Part shown: piece after piece, positions 1-9,123 of the stretch
How the letters are laid out: each line of letters opens with the position of its first letter
How positions within the stretch are numbered: position 1 is the stretch's first letter
Assembly (NCBI RefSeq): GCF_002909255.1
Contig: NZ_PIOB01000001.1
Span: forward strand, 62,001 to 126,000
Direction: 5' to 3'
Length of the DNA: 64,000 bases
From: Arenibacter hampyeongensis
GTDB taxonomy: Bacteria; Bacteroidota; Bacteroidia; Flavobacteriales; Flavobacteriaceae
Translations under genes and position numbers: made by a program
Notes under the pieces: generated by a model
Database searches by the model: none
Told to the model about the DNA's origin: nothing
What the model saw: the letters and a program-made list of their open reading frames with translations, nothing else

Positions 1-2
1 TA

Positions 3-254
3 AAACCTAAAAAGAAATATATCGCATTTGTTTCAGGACGCAATGTAATTGATATTAACCCACAACGAAAAGCTTTGAAATTATGGTTGAATCTGAATAT
101 TGGTGAACTTGATGACCCAAAGAATTTAATGAGAGACGTTTCAACAACAGGTCATTGGGGAAATGGTGATTATGAATTGCAGATTAATTCAGACGAAGAC
201 TTGGAATATATTTTAAGCTTGGTGAAGCAATCGATTAAAAAGAATAAAAAATAA
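3..254 (+). CDS. C-terminal fragment of a DUF5655-type protein (5' end outside window)
   Basis: An open frame enters from the left edge and stops at a TAA at 252-254, giving 83 residues. The visible part carries motifs I associate with the DUF5655 domain: an IDINPQRKALKLWLN stretch, then GELDDP and GHWGNGDYE, and a terminal acidic/helical segment ending in lysines. DUF5655 is commonly the last domain of proteins whose N-terminus may carry a DUF262, nuclease or predicted-transport region; that part is not visible. The molecular function is unknown to me. Family assignment rests on motif memory only. Confidence 0.6.
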   Translation, partial: KPKKKYIAFVSGRNVIDINPQRKALKLWLNLNIGELDDPKNLMRDVSTTGHWGNGDYELQINSDEDLEYILSLVKQSIKKNKK

Positions 255-308
255 CGAATTTGCAACAAGAACTGTAGTGCAATAACTTCGGGTTATGATA
301 TAGTCTAA

Positions 309-1076
309 ATGTTAAACCCATTAAAGCCCATGATAGAAAAAATTAGAACATTAATTGACGATAACACCACCAGGAGTGGGAAAATATTTGATTATTTCAT
401 TCAGTTTCTAATTCTTATCTCATTAATATCTTTCTCTGTAGAGACACTCCCCAATAACAGCGCAAATACAATACGTATTCTCAACCTAATTGAAATAAGC
501 TGCGTGGTGATATTTTCTGCTGAGTATTTGTTACGAATTTTTGTTGCTAAAAACCCGCTTAAATACATTTTCAGTTTTTATGGTATAATTGATTTACTAG
601 CAATTTTACCATTTTATTTGAGAGCTGCTATTGATTTAAGGGCGCTGCGAGCTTTCCGTATTTTTAGAATATTTCGAGCCTTAAAATTGATTCGATACAA
701 TAAAGCATTAAAACGGTTTCACATTGCAGCAGGCATAGTTAAAGAAGAAATAATCCTGTTCTTTATGGTAACATCAATTTTAATATTCTTGTCGGCCTCG
801 GGAATCTATTTCCTTGAAAATGAGGAACAACCTGAAGTTTTTAGTTCAATTTTTCATAGCCTATGGTGGGCGGTCGTAACACTTACCACTGTAGGTTATG
901 GTGATGTGTTGCCGATGACCACGGGCGGAAGAATATTCACATTCTTTGTTCTAATAATTGGCATAGGAATAGTAACAGTGCCAGCTGGACTTGTTGCTAC
1001 AGCACTCACAAAAGCTAGACAAATCGAGGAGGAAGAAAGACAAGAGAAAATTGAAAAGGTGCGAAATAATTATTAA
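309..1076 (+). CDS. Voltage-gated potassium channel (six-TM, Kv/KvAP-like)
   Basis: This 255-residue inner-membrane protein has the plan of a voltage-gated K+ channel. Hydrophobic segments S1-S3 (about residues 28-100) precede an S4 with regularly spaced arginines (RALRAFRIFRIFRALKLIR). S5, a pore helix, the selectivity filter TTVGYGD (T193 to D199) and S6 follow. A short charged coiled tail (EEEERQEKIEK) ends the protein. Family knowledge says the filter passes K+ selectively and S4 senses voltage. No RCK/TrkA-N domain follows. The start is the first ATG; an ATG seven codons in (330) is equally possible. It lies 18 bp before the next gene. Confidence 0.9.
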   Translation: MLNPLKPMIEKIRTLIDDNTTRSGKIFDYFIQFLILISLISFSVETLPNNSANTIRILNLIEISCVVIFSAEYLLRIFVAKNPLKYIFSFYGIIDLLAILPFYLRAAIDLRALRAFRIFRIFRALKLIRYNKALKRFHIAAGIVKEEIILFFMVTSILIFLSASGIYFLENEEQPEVFSSIFHSLWWAVVTLTTVGYGDVLPMTTGGRIFTFFVLIIGIGIVTVPAGLVATALTKARQIEEEERQEKIEKVRNNY

Positions 1077-1094
1077 TAAAAAAAGTAATAAATA

Positions 1095-2180
1095 ATGGCC
1101 AATTTCATTTTAAAAGATCTCAAAAGACCGTCTTTAGTCCAAAAACTACTTAAAAGGATACCAAAAGAAAATGCAGTAATTGAAATAAATAATTTGATTG
1201 CAAAAAACCAAGACAACCTTACCAAAATTTCGCTAGAGGAAATTGAGCAAATAACAAAAAAATATAAAATCAATCTCAATAAAAAGTTTAAGATTTTCAG
1301 ACTGGACTTATTCCATAAATACTTGGATTATTGCCTAACTGACCAAACATTAGATGAAGATGAAATAGCATCAATTGGTCATTTAAGCAAATTATTGTAC
1401 TTAAGCGATTCGGAAATAAAAAATATACTTAGCGCAAAAACACAGCGGATTTTTAATCAAGAAGTTCAAAAGGCAGTAGCGGATGGACAACTCGATAAGA
1501 ATGAAATAGAAAATCTTGAAAAAATTAAAGAGAACTTATTGATTTCAAATGATGTGGCTGACTCCATTTTAGAAAAGGAATCCAGAGTTATACTTCAAAA
1601 ATTTATAGATGAGGCAACTTCAGACGAGAGGTTGAGCGTCAAGGAAGAAAGAAGGATGGAGGAAATTGCCAAAAACCTCAATATTGATATTAAACATAGC
1701 GACAAAACCCAAGCCCAATTAGACAAATTTAAGTTGTATTGGCAAATTGAGAACGGTAATTTACCAACCATTGTACCTTCAATTAACATACAAAAATCTG
1801 AAAACCTTCACTTTCAAACTCAATTAAAATGGCTGGAACAAAGAACAATTACTAAACGTGTGGATTACGGTGGCCCAACAGCACGAATTAAACTTGCCAA
1901 AGGAATTTATTATAGAGTTGGTAGTATTCAAGCGAAACGCATTACTGAGGATGTTTGGAAAACAATAGATTCAGGAACACTTTATTTAACAAACAAGCGA
2001 ATTATTTTTATGGGTAGTAAAGGGAACAAAACAATCCCGATAAACAAAATACTAACCTTTAAACCGTTTAAGGATGGGGTGGATTTGCAAAAAGAAACAG
2101 GAAAAAGTCCATTTTTGCAATTTGGCTTGAATGTGGACATTTTCTCTATGATGTTAGCGCGACTAATGAACGAAGGGTAG
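1095..2180 (+). CDS. Unknown protein with TerB-like helical repeats and C-terminal PH/GRAM-like domain
   Basis: A soluble 361-residue protein with no signal peptide or membrane segment. Residues about 70-210 form acidic helical repeats with recurrent D-x-x-L-x-x-x-E-x-x-x-L patterns (TLDEDEIASI, QLDKNEIENL, RLSVKEERRM), resembling TerB/Tic110-like helical modules. The last 100 residues (IDSGTLYLTNKRIIFMG followed by I-x-KI and F-x-DGV-x-L-x-K) look like a PH/GRAM-like fold of the type that follows lipid- or ligand-binding modules. It starts 18 bp after the channel gene and is probably co-transcribed with it. I do not know its function; the domain calls are from pattern only. Confidence 0.7.
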   Translation: MANFILKDLKRPSLVQKLLKRIPKENAVIEINNLIAKNQDNLTKISLEEIEQITKKYKINLNKKFKIFRLDLFHKYLDYCLTDQTLDEDEIASIGHLSKLLYLSDSEIKNILSAKTQRIFNQEVQKAVADGQLDKNEIENLEKIKENLLISNDVADSILEKESRVILQKFIDEATSDERLSVKEERRMEEIAKNLNIDIKHSDKTQAQLDKFKLYWQIENGNLPTIVPSINIQKSENLHFQTQLKWLEQRTITKRVDYGGPTARIKLAKGIYYRVGSIQAKRITEDVWKTIDSGTLYLTNKRIIFMGSKGNKTIPINKILTFKPFKDGVDLQKETGKSPFLQFGLNVDIFSMMLARLMNEG

Positions 2181-2292
2181 AAAAAACTGCAAATAAAAAT
2201 AGTGCGTAAATTTCTAATTATTAAAGACTTCTTCATGTTTTTGACGTCCACCAAGGTATCATGAACATAGGTATTGACTGCATAAAAATAAC

Positions 2293-2880
2293 CTACCTAT
2301 AATCCCAGGGCGCTATAGGATTGGGGTCACTCCACAAACCCACTTTGGCCGCTCGTGCTTCCCTTTCCAGTGCGTCATAGCTCATATCATCTGAATATTT
2401 TTTAAAGTGCCAAGCCATACCCAGTCGCACCATTTCTTTATTCACATTTAAGCTGTCCTTATTGAAAATAACTCCGATTAATCTTCCGTTGCGGTCAAAT
2501 TTACCATCAGATGAAACACTTACCATTTGGCCAAAACATAAGTCGGAAAGTGCTATTTTAGCCCTATTCCCAAACGGTTGTTTTCCTCTTTTTTCAGGAC
2601 AATCTATATGTTCTAATCTCAGTTTAATTGGCAATTGACCATATAATATTTCTGCAGTATCACCATCCAATATTCTAATGATTTTGGCCTGTAAATGCTT
2701 CATTTTGGTGGAATCGGATTCAGAAAATGAAACAAAATTTTCCTTTCCATGATTCTTCAAATTGAAGTTCTCACTTAATAGTGTTTCATTTTTTGGTGTA
2801 TTATCCCTACAACTTGAAATAAGTGCAAGTAGTATTACTATAGTAATGTATTTACCTATTTCCTTTATTAGCTTCCCCAT
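2293..2880 (-). CDS. Thermonuclease-like (SNase family) lipoprotein
   Basis: The 195-residue product begins with a lipoprotein signal ending in the lipobox LISSC, so the mature enzyme should be lipid-anchored in the envelope. Residues about 60-190 form a staphylococcal-nuclease fold: ILDGDTAEI, the KLRLEHIDCPEKRG strand with the conserved Arg and Asp, the RNGRLIG loop with a second Arg, and a C-terminal ALEREARAAKVGLW helix. Family knowledge predicts Ca2+-dependent cleavage of DNA and RNA. It stands alone on the minus strand, convergent with the upstream gene, and breaks the + strand run of the island. Confidence 0.88.
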   Translation of the reverse strand: MGKLIKEIGKYITIVILLALISSCRDNTPKNETLLSENFNLKNHGKENFVSFSESDSTKMKHLQAKIIRILDGDTAEILYGQLPIKLRLEHIDCPEKRGKQPFGNRAKIALSDLCFGQMVSVSSDGKFDRNGRLIGVIFNKDSLNVNKEMVRLGMAWHFKKYSDDMSYDALEREARAAKVGLWSDPNPIAPWDYR

Positions 2881-3246
2881 AAAACAATTCTACTGTTTCA
2901 AAATTTTACTTATAAAATATCAAAGTTACTCGATATAAATTCAATGTCCATATTTCACAAACAAAACTAAAAAATATGGATATCCCTTGCGACTTTCCGT
3001 AGTATAACGATTCCAATTTTTACAATATTTCTCGGAATATAAACAATTCATCAAAGAATATCTCAGATTGCGGAAAACCGCAATACACTCTCAAGTATTT
3101 TGACTTATTTCATACTCCATAATATTACCAATTAACAATATATAGAGCAACAATAATTAATTATAAACTTCTTATAAAGAGTACTTATAATTTAGTATCA
3201 TTACCATGATTTAACATTTCAAACTGTAAGCTTAAAAAATATAGCA
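2881..3246. other. 366-bp AT-rich intergenic region upstream of the DUF4407 operon
   Basis: No convincing gene is seen. It contains the palindrome at 3067-3084 and a possible partial copy near 2985 (TTGCG-N4-TCCG). It must hold the promoters of the divergent nuclease lipoprotein and of the operon starting at 3247, but I could not place a clear TAnnTTTG element. Confidence 0.6.
3067..3084. promoter_or_regulatory. Palindrome ATTGCGG-AAAA-CCGCAAT, candidate operator
   Basis: Seven-base arms ATTGCGG and CCGCAAT surround AAAA. A near-identical perfect palindrome occurs at 19483-19500 and a degenerate one at 9485-9502, each upstream of a gene block of the same island. Repetition upstream of separate blocks suggests a shared regulator site. 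It lies 163 bp before the first start codon. No T-tract follows, which argues against a terminator here. Confidence 0.5.
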
Positions 3247-3738
3247 TTGAAAATAATATTTCAAAATTGGAATTTAATCAGCTTCTATAGATGCCGTCTA
3301 AAGGTTATTGACGCAACTCCATTTTCCAATAATCAAAATCAACTAAGATCGCTATATGTAGAAATAGAAAATTGCCTTTTTCTATATGTAAATAACCAAC
3401 GTATTCCCAAAAGTACTTTAATCAGGGTGGCACCCTTGGAAAACCAAAATACAATACCTGTTAGAGCTGTTGGTATTTTCCAATCAAAAACAATTGATGT
3501 ACCAGTGGGTGATCAAAGAATAGCTATCCACTCAAAACGATTTGTAAAAACCAAATCACTATTATTAAATCCACGAAAAATACAGATCAAAAACCCTCAA
3601 AGGCCTATTATAAAATCTAGAGAAGTACTAAATAAAATAACAGAAATAAGTTGGAAGAAAGGTAACCTTTCTTCAAAACCTAAAAATTATCATTTAAAAT
3701 CGCAGTGCACCACTTTAAATACACTAACAAACCAATAA
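3247..3738 (+). CDS. Hypothetical protein, first gene of the DUF4407 operon
   Basis: A 163-residue soluble, strongly basic protein that I do not recognise. It lacks a signal peptide and membrane segments. Its first 95 residues look like beta strands (LRSLYVEIENCLFLYVNN, STLIRVAPLEN, IPVRAVGIFQSKTIDVPVGDQRIAI), and the last 60 are rich in Lys, Pro and Asn and probably disordered. The start used is TTG at 3247; no strong ribosome site is visible, so the true start could be slightly downstream. It lies 15 bp before the first DUF4407 gene in the same orientation, so co-transcription is likely. Confidence 0.55.
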   Translation: MKIIFQNWNLISFYRCRLKVIDATPFSNNQNQLRSLYVEIENCLFLYVNNQRIPKSTLIRVAPLENQNTIPVRAVGIFQSKTIDVPVGDQRIAIHSKRFVKTKSLLLNPRKIQIKNPQRPIIKSREVLNKITEISWKKGNLSSKPKNYHLKSQCTTLNTLTNQ

Positions 3739-3753
3739 TCAACCACATAAAAA

Positions 3754-5025
3754 ATGCAAAAACTAACTTACCAACCGCCTAAACCATCACGTATCATGAA
3801 GCTTTTCTGGAAAGCCGCTGGAGGTGATGCATACATTTTGAGTCAGGCAACCTACAGTGATCAAATTAAATATTTCTGCCTAGGAGGAATAGTCGTAGCC
3901 ACTGCAATAATGGCAGGCCTTTCAGGTGGTTATGCATTCTATGTTATTTTTAGGCCAAAAGACATTACGGAAAATAGGTATACTGAGAAATTAGCTGAGA
4001 CTGCCGTAAATTCAATGGATACCGTTTCAACAGCAATACAGGAAGTCACCCATTATCCAACAATTGCTACCGCTATAATTTTTGGTTTAGTTTGGGGCCT
4101 AATAATATATAATATAGACCGCTTTATTGTCACGAGCACTGGAAAGGGTGATGGAACGGAAGCAATTACTTGGGGCGAACTTAAAGGAGCGTTACCACGA
4201 ATTATTATGGGGTGCATCATAGCAATCTCAATATCGAAACCGCTTGAGATACGCATATTAAAAGGTGAAATAGATAGGCATTTGAGTTCTATCCAAAAGG
4301 ATTTCATTACCGATGAAATAGAAAAAGTTAGAAAAACAGATAAAGTAATTCTGACCCAACTAGAGGAAGACATATCAACTTATACGAAAAGAGTAAACGA
4401 TTATCAGGAGGACTATGACAGGCTTCAAGTACAAATAGAATATGAAAATGCAAATGGTGGTTGTAGGGGTAAATGCGAAGAATTCAAAAGACAACAAGAA
4501 AAAATTCAAAGTAAAATAGATGAAATCAAGGAAGATGGAAATTATCTTTCATTAATTAATCAAAGGAAATCAATATTTAGTAAAGAGAATAGTGAGCTCG
4601 AAACCATTACTAAAGAAGCAAAGCTTTTAGATGGTCTTGCTATAAGGGTTACCTTGGCTGAAGAACACTATCCTGCAGTTTCACTTTTTCTTACGTTATT
4701 GTTCCTTGCCATTGAGCTAACTCCCATCTTTTTTAAACTGATGCTTATTAAATCACCTTATGATTATCTATCTGATAATTATAAACAATTGGAACTTGCT
4801 GAAAATGGAATTTACATAGACGAGGATTATTACGAAGATAAGGAGGGTATACAACGTGAACTTGTAAGATACCTCGCTGCTGAAAAGTTAATTGAGGAGC
4901 AAAAGGAATTTCATGACGCTCAATTGCGCATTACGAAGCATGCCATTGCAAAATTTGAAGAACGGGAAAAGAAAAAAATAGACGAGAATCCCGATGAATA
5001 TATCACATACTCTTCAAATGCATAG
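3754..5025 (+). CDS. DUF4407 membrane protein (first of a tandem pair)
   Basis: The 423-residue protein matches the DUF4407 plan: an N-terminal WKAAGGDAYIL motif, two membrane segments near residues 37-66 and 108-128, a third near 148-165 ending in SKPLEIRIL, a long charged coiled coil (about 170-290) and a fourth membrane segment near 305-332 followed by a soluble tail. The coiled coil carries a CRGKC Cys pair at its tip, a possible disulfide, suggesting that part lies in the periplasm. Function is unknown. Its last 8 bp overlap the next gene (ATGCATAG), consistent with translational coupling to a second DUF4407 protein. Confidence 0.82.
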   Translation: MQKLTYQPPKPSRIMKLFWKAAGGDAYILSQATYSDQIKYFCLGGIVVATAIMAGLSGGYAFYVIFRPKDITENRYTEKLAETAVNSMDTVSTAIQEVTHYPTIATAIIFGLVWGLIIYNIDRFIVTSTGKGDGTEAITWGELKGALPRIIMGCIIAISISKPLEIRILKGEIDRHLSSIQKDFITDEIEKVRKTDKVILTQLEEDISTYTKRVNDYQEDYDRLQVQIEYENANGGCRGKCEEFKRQQEKIQSKIDEIKEDGNYLSLINQRKSIFSKENSELETITKEAKLLDGLAIRVTLAEEHYPAVSLFLTLLFLAIELTPIFFKLMLIKSPYDYLSDNYKQLELAENGIYIDEDYYEDKEGIQRELVRYLAAEKLIEEQKEFHDAQLRITKHAIAKFEEREKKKIDENPDEYITYSSNA

Positions 5026-6004
5026 ATTTCTTGATAATAAGAAACTTTGGTGGTTTGCAGGAGAGGATCCCTATATTTTAGGACAGTGCTCAAAATCCTT
5101 GCGAAGAACATTCAGCATTGTTGGTATTCTAGTTGTTATAATTAGCCTTCTTTCTGCCGCTAGTCTAGCTTATGGGGTACATCAGATTCTTGAATCCACC
5201 TCTGCAGATATAATAATTGGCATCTATTGCGGCTTATTTGTTTTTGTGCTCTACTTATTCCTACTGCACACATTGAGCAGAAATGTATTACCAACTGACG
5301 GTACAAATTGGAGAGGCAATCTAGCTTCCTATATTATACGGATAGGGTTTTTAATTTTTTTAGGTTTTTTGGTTGCCCAACCAGTGAGTTATCTCTTGTT
5401 CGAAAAATCTGTGGAAAACGAACTCGTAGCCTTTAAGACCCAAGAAATACTTAATGTTAATAGACAACTTAATATAAAATATGCCAAGACACTCTCTGAA
5501 AGAAAATCTGAATTAAAGTCTAAAAATCAGATTTTAAGTGAAATTGAAAATAACAACCGCCTTAAAAATAGAGAATTACGGTCTTTTATAAGGAGACAAG
5601 AAGAAAGCAACTTTTTTATTCGAAAAATCTTAATTCTGAATACCCTTTTTCACTTTGACAAAGAGGAACATGCAGATATTAATGTTCCCTTAGTTATTTC
5701 CTCTTGGGCACTTAGTTTATTCTTGATTTTCATATTTATTACTCCTGCTATTTTGAAAATTTTAATTAGTATTTCATCAGAATATTACATAATCAAAAAA
5801 ACAATCGAGACTAAACTAATTGATACCCATTTCAATAAGTTTCTTAATTCCTATAATGGCATTTTACAGGAACGATATCCAGAAAAAAACCTAAGTTATT
5901 CTTCTCAATTTATAGACCCCCCATACAATACTCGATTAAAATCGAAACCGGAGCTTAAAAATAGAAATGATTTTTTAAAATGGCTTCTGGATGAAAGTAA
6001 TTGA
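5018..6004 (+). CDS. DUF4407-like membrane protein (second of a tandem pair)
   Basis: This 328-residue protein is a shorter relative of its upstream neighbour. It starts with a LWWFAGEDPYILGQCS motif equivalent to WKAAGGDAYIL. Two membrane segments follow (about 32-60 and 72-95), then a third ending in AQPVSYLLF at the place of SKPLEIRIL, a charged helical region (about 155-215) and a fourth membrane segment. The start at 5018 is chosen because the open frame begins inside the previous gene and ATGCATAG couples the two. Paired DUF4407 proteins could form a hetero-oligomer; that is inference. The end overlaps the next gene by 14 bp. Confidence 0.75.
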   Translation: MHRFLDNKKLWWFAGEDPYILGQCSKSLRRTFSIVGILVVIISLLSAASLAYGVHQILESTSADIIIGIYCGLFVFVLYLFLLHTLSRNVLPTDGTNWRGNLASYIIRIGFLIFLGFLVAQPVSYLLFEKSVENELVAFKTQEILNVNRQLNIKYAKTLSERKSELKSKNQILSEIENNNRLKNRELRSFIRRQEESNFFIRKILILNTLFHFDKEEHADINVPLVISSWALSLFLIFIFITPAILKILISISSEYYIIKKTIETKLIDTHFNKFLNSYNGILQERYPEKNLSYSSQFIDPPYNTRLKSKPELKNRNDFLKWLLDESN

Positions 6005-7745
6005 AAAGATCATAAAATATGATGATTACAATTACGTTGAAGGCATTCTTCAATTTAAGGCCTATGGAAAAAAAACACAGGATTTTACTCATGCAGAACA
6101 TTTTTCGATCGATAGTATTTCAAGTGTAAGGCTAGAGGTAGAACAAAAGTACCTTGCCCCAGAAATACCTCCTGGAATAAATAAGTATAAAGTATCAACA
6201 CTAAGCTTACCAGAAAAAATTCCAACGATTGTAAATGGCGATTATAGTAGGCCTTTTGGAGTCTCCTATGATGAAATAATAGTAGATGATTCTTTTGTAG
6301 ATGGCAATCAGAATATCATAGGTCCACGATTCAATAGTACTAAAAATGGCAGTGAATTGAATTCTACCGTAGAGATTAAAGTCTACGGGCTAATTAAAAT
6401 TGCAAAAGAGCGTATTGAAACCGAAGTGCAATTTGAAGTAAATACCATAGCACATGGCCCTGGTAGCATTGAAGTAGTGCCAAATCAAGAAAGTTACAGA
6501 TCAGGGGATAAAATAACCATTAAAGCTATTCCCAATCAGAAAGGAGTATTCTTAAGTTGGCGTGACAATTTTGAAGTTTATCCAAAGGCATTTGATGTAA
6601 CTATTTCAGACTACGACATTACCGTTGAAGCTAACTTCCTGGAAGACGATAAATCTTCAAAAAATGCTCGAAGTTCTATACAAAGAGGACAGGATTTTTG
6701 GAAAAACACTTCCTATAAAAGTAAATCACTTGGTTTTGAAGCAAATGGTTGTTGGGAGTTTATTGGTTGGCTCTTTACCGCCATTTTTTATATTTTCATA
6801 CTAGTAGTTCTCATCAGCATTTTTGGAAAATCCTTATTTATAGTAGCGGGGATAGTTTTGTTCTTTTGGCTGTTAAGCCTTATTCCTACAGAAGTTTTTT
6901 CATGGCGTATTTTTCATTGGCTGCTAGGTTTTGGATTACTAATTTTATTTATAGCCGGAGCCACAAATTTCATGAACAATTTTGGTAGATATCGAAGCGA
7001 TCGTATAAAGGAGAATGTAAAACCTGTTTTCCAGACCAAGGAAATAGAAAACGAAAATACATCTATTGATTATACACATCATTTGGAATGGAAAGATTAC
7101 GATAGCATTCCTTATGAATTAGATGTGGTTATAAATAGCGATTTGGTAAAAAACGCAACAATTTTCAAAAATTCCCAGCCAAACATTACTACCGAAACTT
7201 CTTATAATAGGTTGTTGAGTAATTTATACAATAAGGCCAAAAAAGATGATTATGTGCGTTTGTTGGAACAACTAGATAGCATACAGCTTGCACATAGCAT
7301 AGGTCCACAACAATTTGCAGAAGTTATGGTGAGTATGGTTCAATCTATTCCTTATTATGCAGTTGTTGAGAATAGCTGCAATCCATTTTCATATCAGGAC
7401 CCGGTGATTAGAGCTTTGTTAAGCGAAACTCCCTGCGAGCCAAATATCCGCCATGGCATTAAAGCTCCCGCTGAGTTCTTGATGAACCTTAAAGGTGACT
7501 GTGACACTAGAACACTTTTTCTATATGGACTTTTGAAATCCAGGGGCTATGATGTAGCCATTTTTGGGAGTAAAAAATACAAGCACTCATTGCTTGGGAT
7601 TGCCTTGCCTTTAGATAAACCACATTTTAAAATAATCAATAATAAAAAATACTATTTATGGGAGGTAACTGGAAAAAACTTTACACCAGGTGTCATACCT
7701 GTGGAGGTTGCAGACTTAAAGTATTGGGAATTAAACTTAAACTAA
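5991..7745 (+). CDS. Membrane protein with InlB-type repeat domain and C-terminal transglutaminase-like domain
   Basis: The 584-residue protein has an unusual order. Residues 1-140 are unrecognised. About 142-216 resemble a divergent InlB B-repeat (GPGSIEVVPNQESYRSGDKITIKA, with FLSWRD and VEANF). About 254-335 hold three membrane segments, and about 380-584 look like a transglutaminase/protease fold. Candidate catalytic residues are C504 in KGDCDTR, H532 in KKYKHSLLG and E558 in LWEVTG, a typical Cys-His-acid spacing. No signal peptide is present, so with three membrane segments the two soluble parts should face opposite sides. It overlaps the second DUF4407 gene by 14 bp. The reaction (crosslinking, proteolysis or amidation) cannot be decided. 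Confidence 0.75.
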   Translation: MKVIEKIIKYDDYNYVEGILQFKAYGKKTQDFTHAEHFSIDSISSVRLEVEQKYLAPEIPPGINKYKVSTLSLPEKIPTIVNGDYSRPFGVSYDEIIVDDSFVDGNQNIIGPRFNSTKNGSELNSTVEIKVYGLIKIAKERIETEVQFEVNTIAHGPGSIEVVPNQESYRSGDKITIKAIPNQKGVFLSWRDNFEVYPKAFDVTISDYDITVEANFLEDDKSSKNARSSIQRGQDFWKNTSYKSKSLGFEANGCWEFIGWLFTAIFYIFILVVLISIFGKSLFIVAGIVLFFWLLSLIPTEVFSWRIFHWLLGFGLLILFIAGATNFMNNFGRYRSDRIKENVKPVFQTKEIENENTSIDYTHHLEWKDYDSIPYELDVVINSDLVKNATIFKNSQPNITTETSYNRLLSNLYNKAKKDDYVRLLEQLDSIQLAHSIGPQQFAEVMVSMVQSIPYYAVVENSCNPFSYQDPVIRALLSETPCEPNIRHGIKAPAEFLMNLKGDCDTRTLFLYGLLKSRGYDVAIFGSKKYKHSLLGIALPLDKPHFKIINNKKYYLWEVTGKNFTPGVIPVEVADLKYWELNLN

Positions 7746-7761
7746 AACTAAAATACAACTT

Positions 7762-8220
7762 ATGAAACCAATTTTATATACCACAATTATTACCTTGTTC
7801 TATTACATCGTTCTAATTTTTGCTGCGAATAAGATAGTCCTCAAAAAGCACAAACAAGTAAACCCTGAAGAAGATAATATTGTAAACTTATCCAATCAGA
7901 TGTTATTTGCTGTAAATTTAAATATCATCTTTTTGCTTTTTCTGACACATGATTCTGTCATGAATTATGTAACCTATTTAATAGGTGATGAATCTGGATT
8001 TTTCAATATTTTTTCATCTGGATCTGTACTTATATTAGTTTATGGAGCAATGCTGTTCATCAGCTTTTACATTTCTAAACTGTTGTCCGGGGCAATTGGG
8101 AAAAATGCTCCATCATTCCTACTCCCTATCCTATGGATAACAATTAACTTGATTCTTTTAAAACTAACCTCTCTCTATTATGAAGCATATATCAGCACAC
8201 AGAGTTTCACAATACTTTAG
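7762..8220 (+). CDS. Small four-TM membrane protein of the DUF4407 operon
   Basis: The 152-residue product consists almost wholly of four hydrophobic helices (about residues 4-24, 46-66, 83-108 and 118-138) separated by short charged loops. I do not recognise the family. It begins 16 bp after the transglutaminase-like gene and its end overlaps the following lipoprotein gene by 41 bp, so it belongs to the same transcript. Its role is probably structural within an envelope complex, which is inference from context only. Confidence 0.65.
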   Translation: MKPILYTTIITLFYYIVLIFAANKIVLKKHKQVNPEEDNIVNLSNQMLFAVNLNIIFLLFLTHDSVMNYVTYLIGDESGFFNIFSSGSVLILVYGAMLFISFYISKLLSGAIGKNAPSFLLPILWITINLILLKLTSLYYEAYISTQSFTIL

Positions 8221-9112
8221 TTTCCTATTCCTTGTTATAGCTTTGCAATCCTGTAAATATGAAGCTAAAAAGGAATTTAGCCTTGAAGAAACACGCACAC
8301 TTGAAAAAAATTCAATCCTTAGTCTTTTAAACCAGGCTAAACAGGAAATTGAAGACAAAAATTTTGAAGATGCTATTGTATTGTTGGATTCTATCATCAA
8401 CAATTATGGAACATATAATGAAGTGGAAGATGCCTATTCGTTAAAAGAGGGTGCCCAACAACATTATGTACTTAATAAAATTATCAATAGTAATAATATA
8501 GATAGTCTAATTGTCTTTATAACAGATTATGAATCCAACGAAATAAAAGATCAGGCGAAAAACCGAATTAAAGAAGTAATTGAAACCACCCAAAATCCGA
8601 AAACACTGCAGGATTTTTTGGATAGCAATCGCTTGCCCGAATATCGTTCAGCTGCCAAAAGAAGGCAAAAAGATCTTCTAGAACAAAAGGAAAACGAATT
8701 GTATGCTGAAGCACTAAAGGCCAATGATGCCAAGACATGGAAAAATTTTGTTGCCATGTATCCAGACCATCCAAAAAACAAACAGATTGAGGATAAAATT
8801 ATAGAATTGGAAGTAAATGAAATTTTTGCTGGAACCTATGGTGAAATTCCTAGTTCCGACCAGTCAGGAGTAGCTAATTATGTAAGTTCAGATATCAATA
8901 TTAAAAACGACACACCCTACACTTTAACCATTAGATATAGTGGTAAGGAAAATAAACGAATTATAATATCTTCTGGAGAATCCCAAAAACTGATACTGAA
9001 AAGTGGTGAATATCGTGTTACAGCGTCGGTAAGTGCATCAAGAGTTTCTAACTATGCTGGAAGAGAATCTCTAAATGGCAGCTATTCTAGTAGTTATTTT
9101 CTAGCAAATTAA
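8180..9112 (+). CDS. Lipoprotein with TPR-like helices and DUF6759-like C-terminal domain
   Basis: The 310-residue protein carries a lipoprotein signal with lipobox ALQSC, so the mature protein is anchored at a membrane facing the periplasm or outside. Residues about 35-210 are helical repeats resembling TPR (EDAIVLLDSIINNYGTYNEVEDA and AKTWKNFVAMYPDHPKNKQIEDKI). The last 100 residues form a beta-rich domain (DINIKNDTPYTLTIRYSG, ISSGESQKLILKSGEYRVTASV) similar to what I remember of DUF6759. The start is the ATG that gives the signal peptide, 41 bp inside the previous gene. It is the only clearly lipidated member of the operon. Confidence 0.75.
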   Translation: MKHISAHRVSQYFSFLFLVIALQSCKYEAKKEFSLEETRTLEKNSILSLLNQAKQEIEDKNFEDAIVLLDSIINNYGTYNEVEDAYSLKEGAQQHYVLNKIINSNNIDSLIVFITDYESNEIKDQAKNRIKEVIETTQNPKTLQDFLDSNRLPEYRSAAKRRQKDLLEQKENELYAEALKANDAKTWKNFVAMYPDHPKNKQIEDKIIELEVNEIFAGTYGEIPSSDQSGVANYVSSDINIKNDTPYTLTIRYSGKENKRIIISSGESQKLILKSGEYRVTASVSASRVSNYAGRESLNGSYSSSYFLAN

Positions 9113-9123
9113 TCCACATCGCT

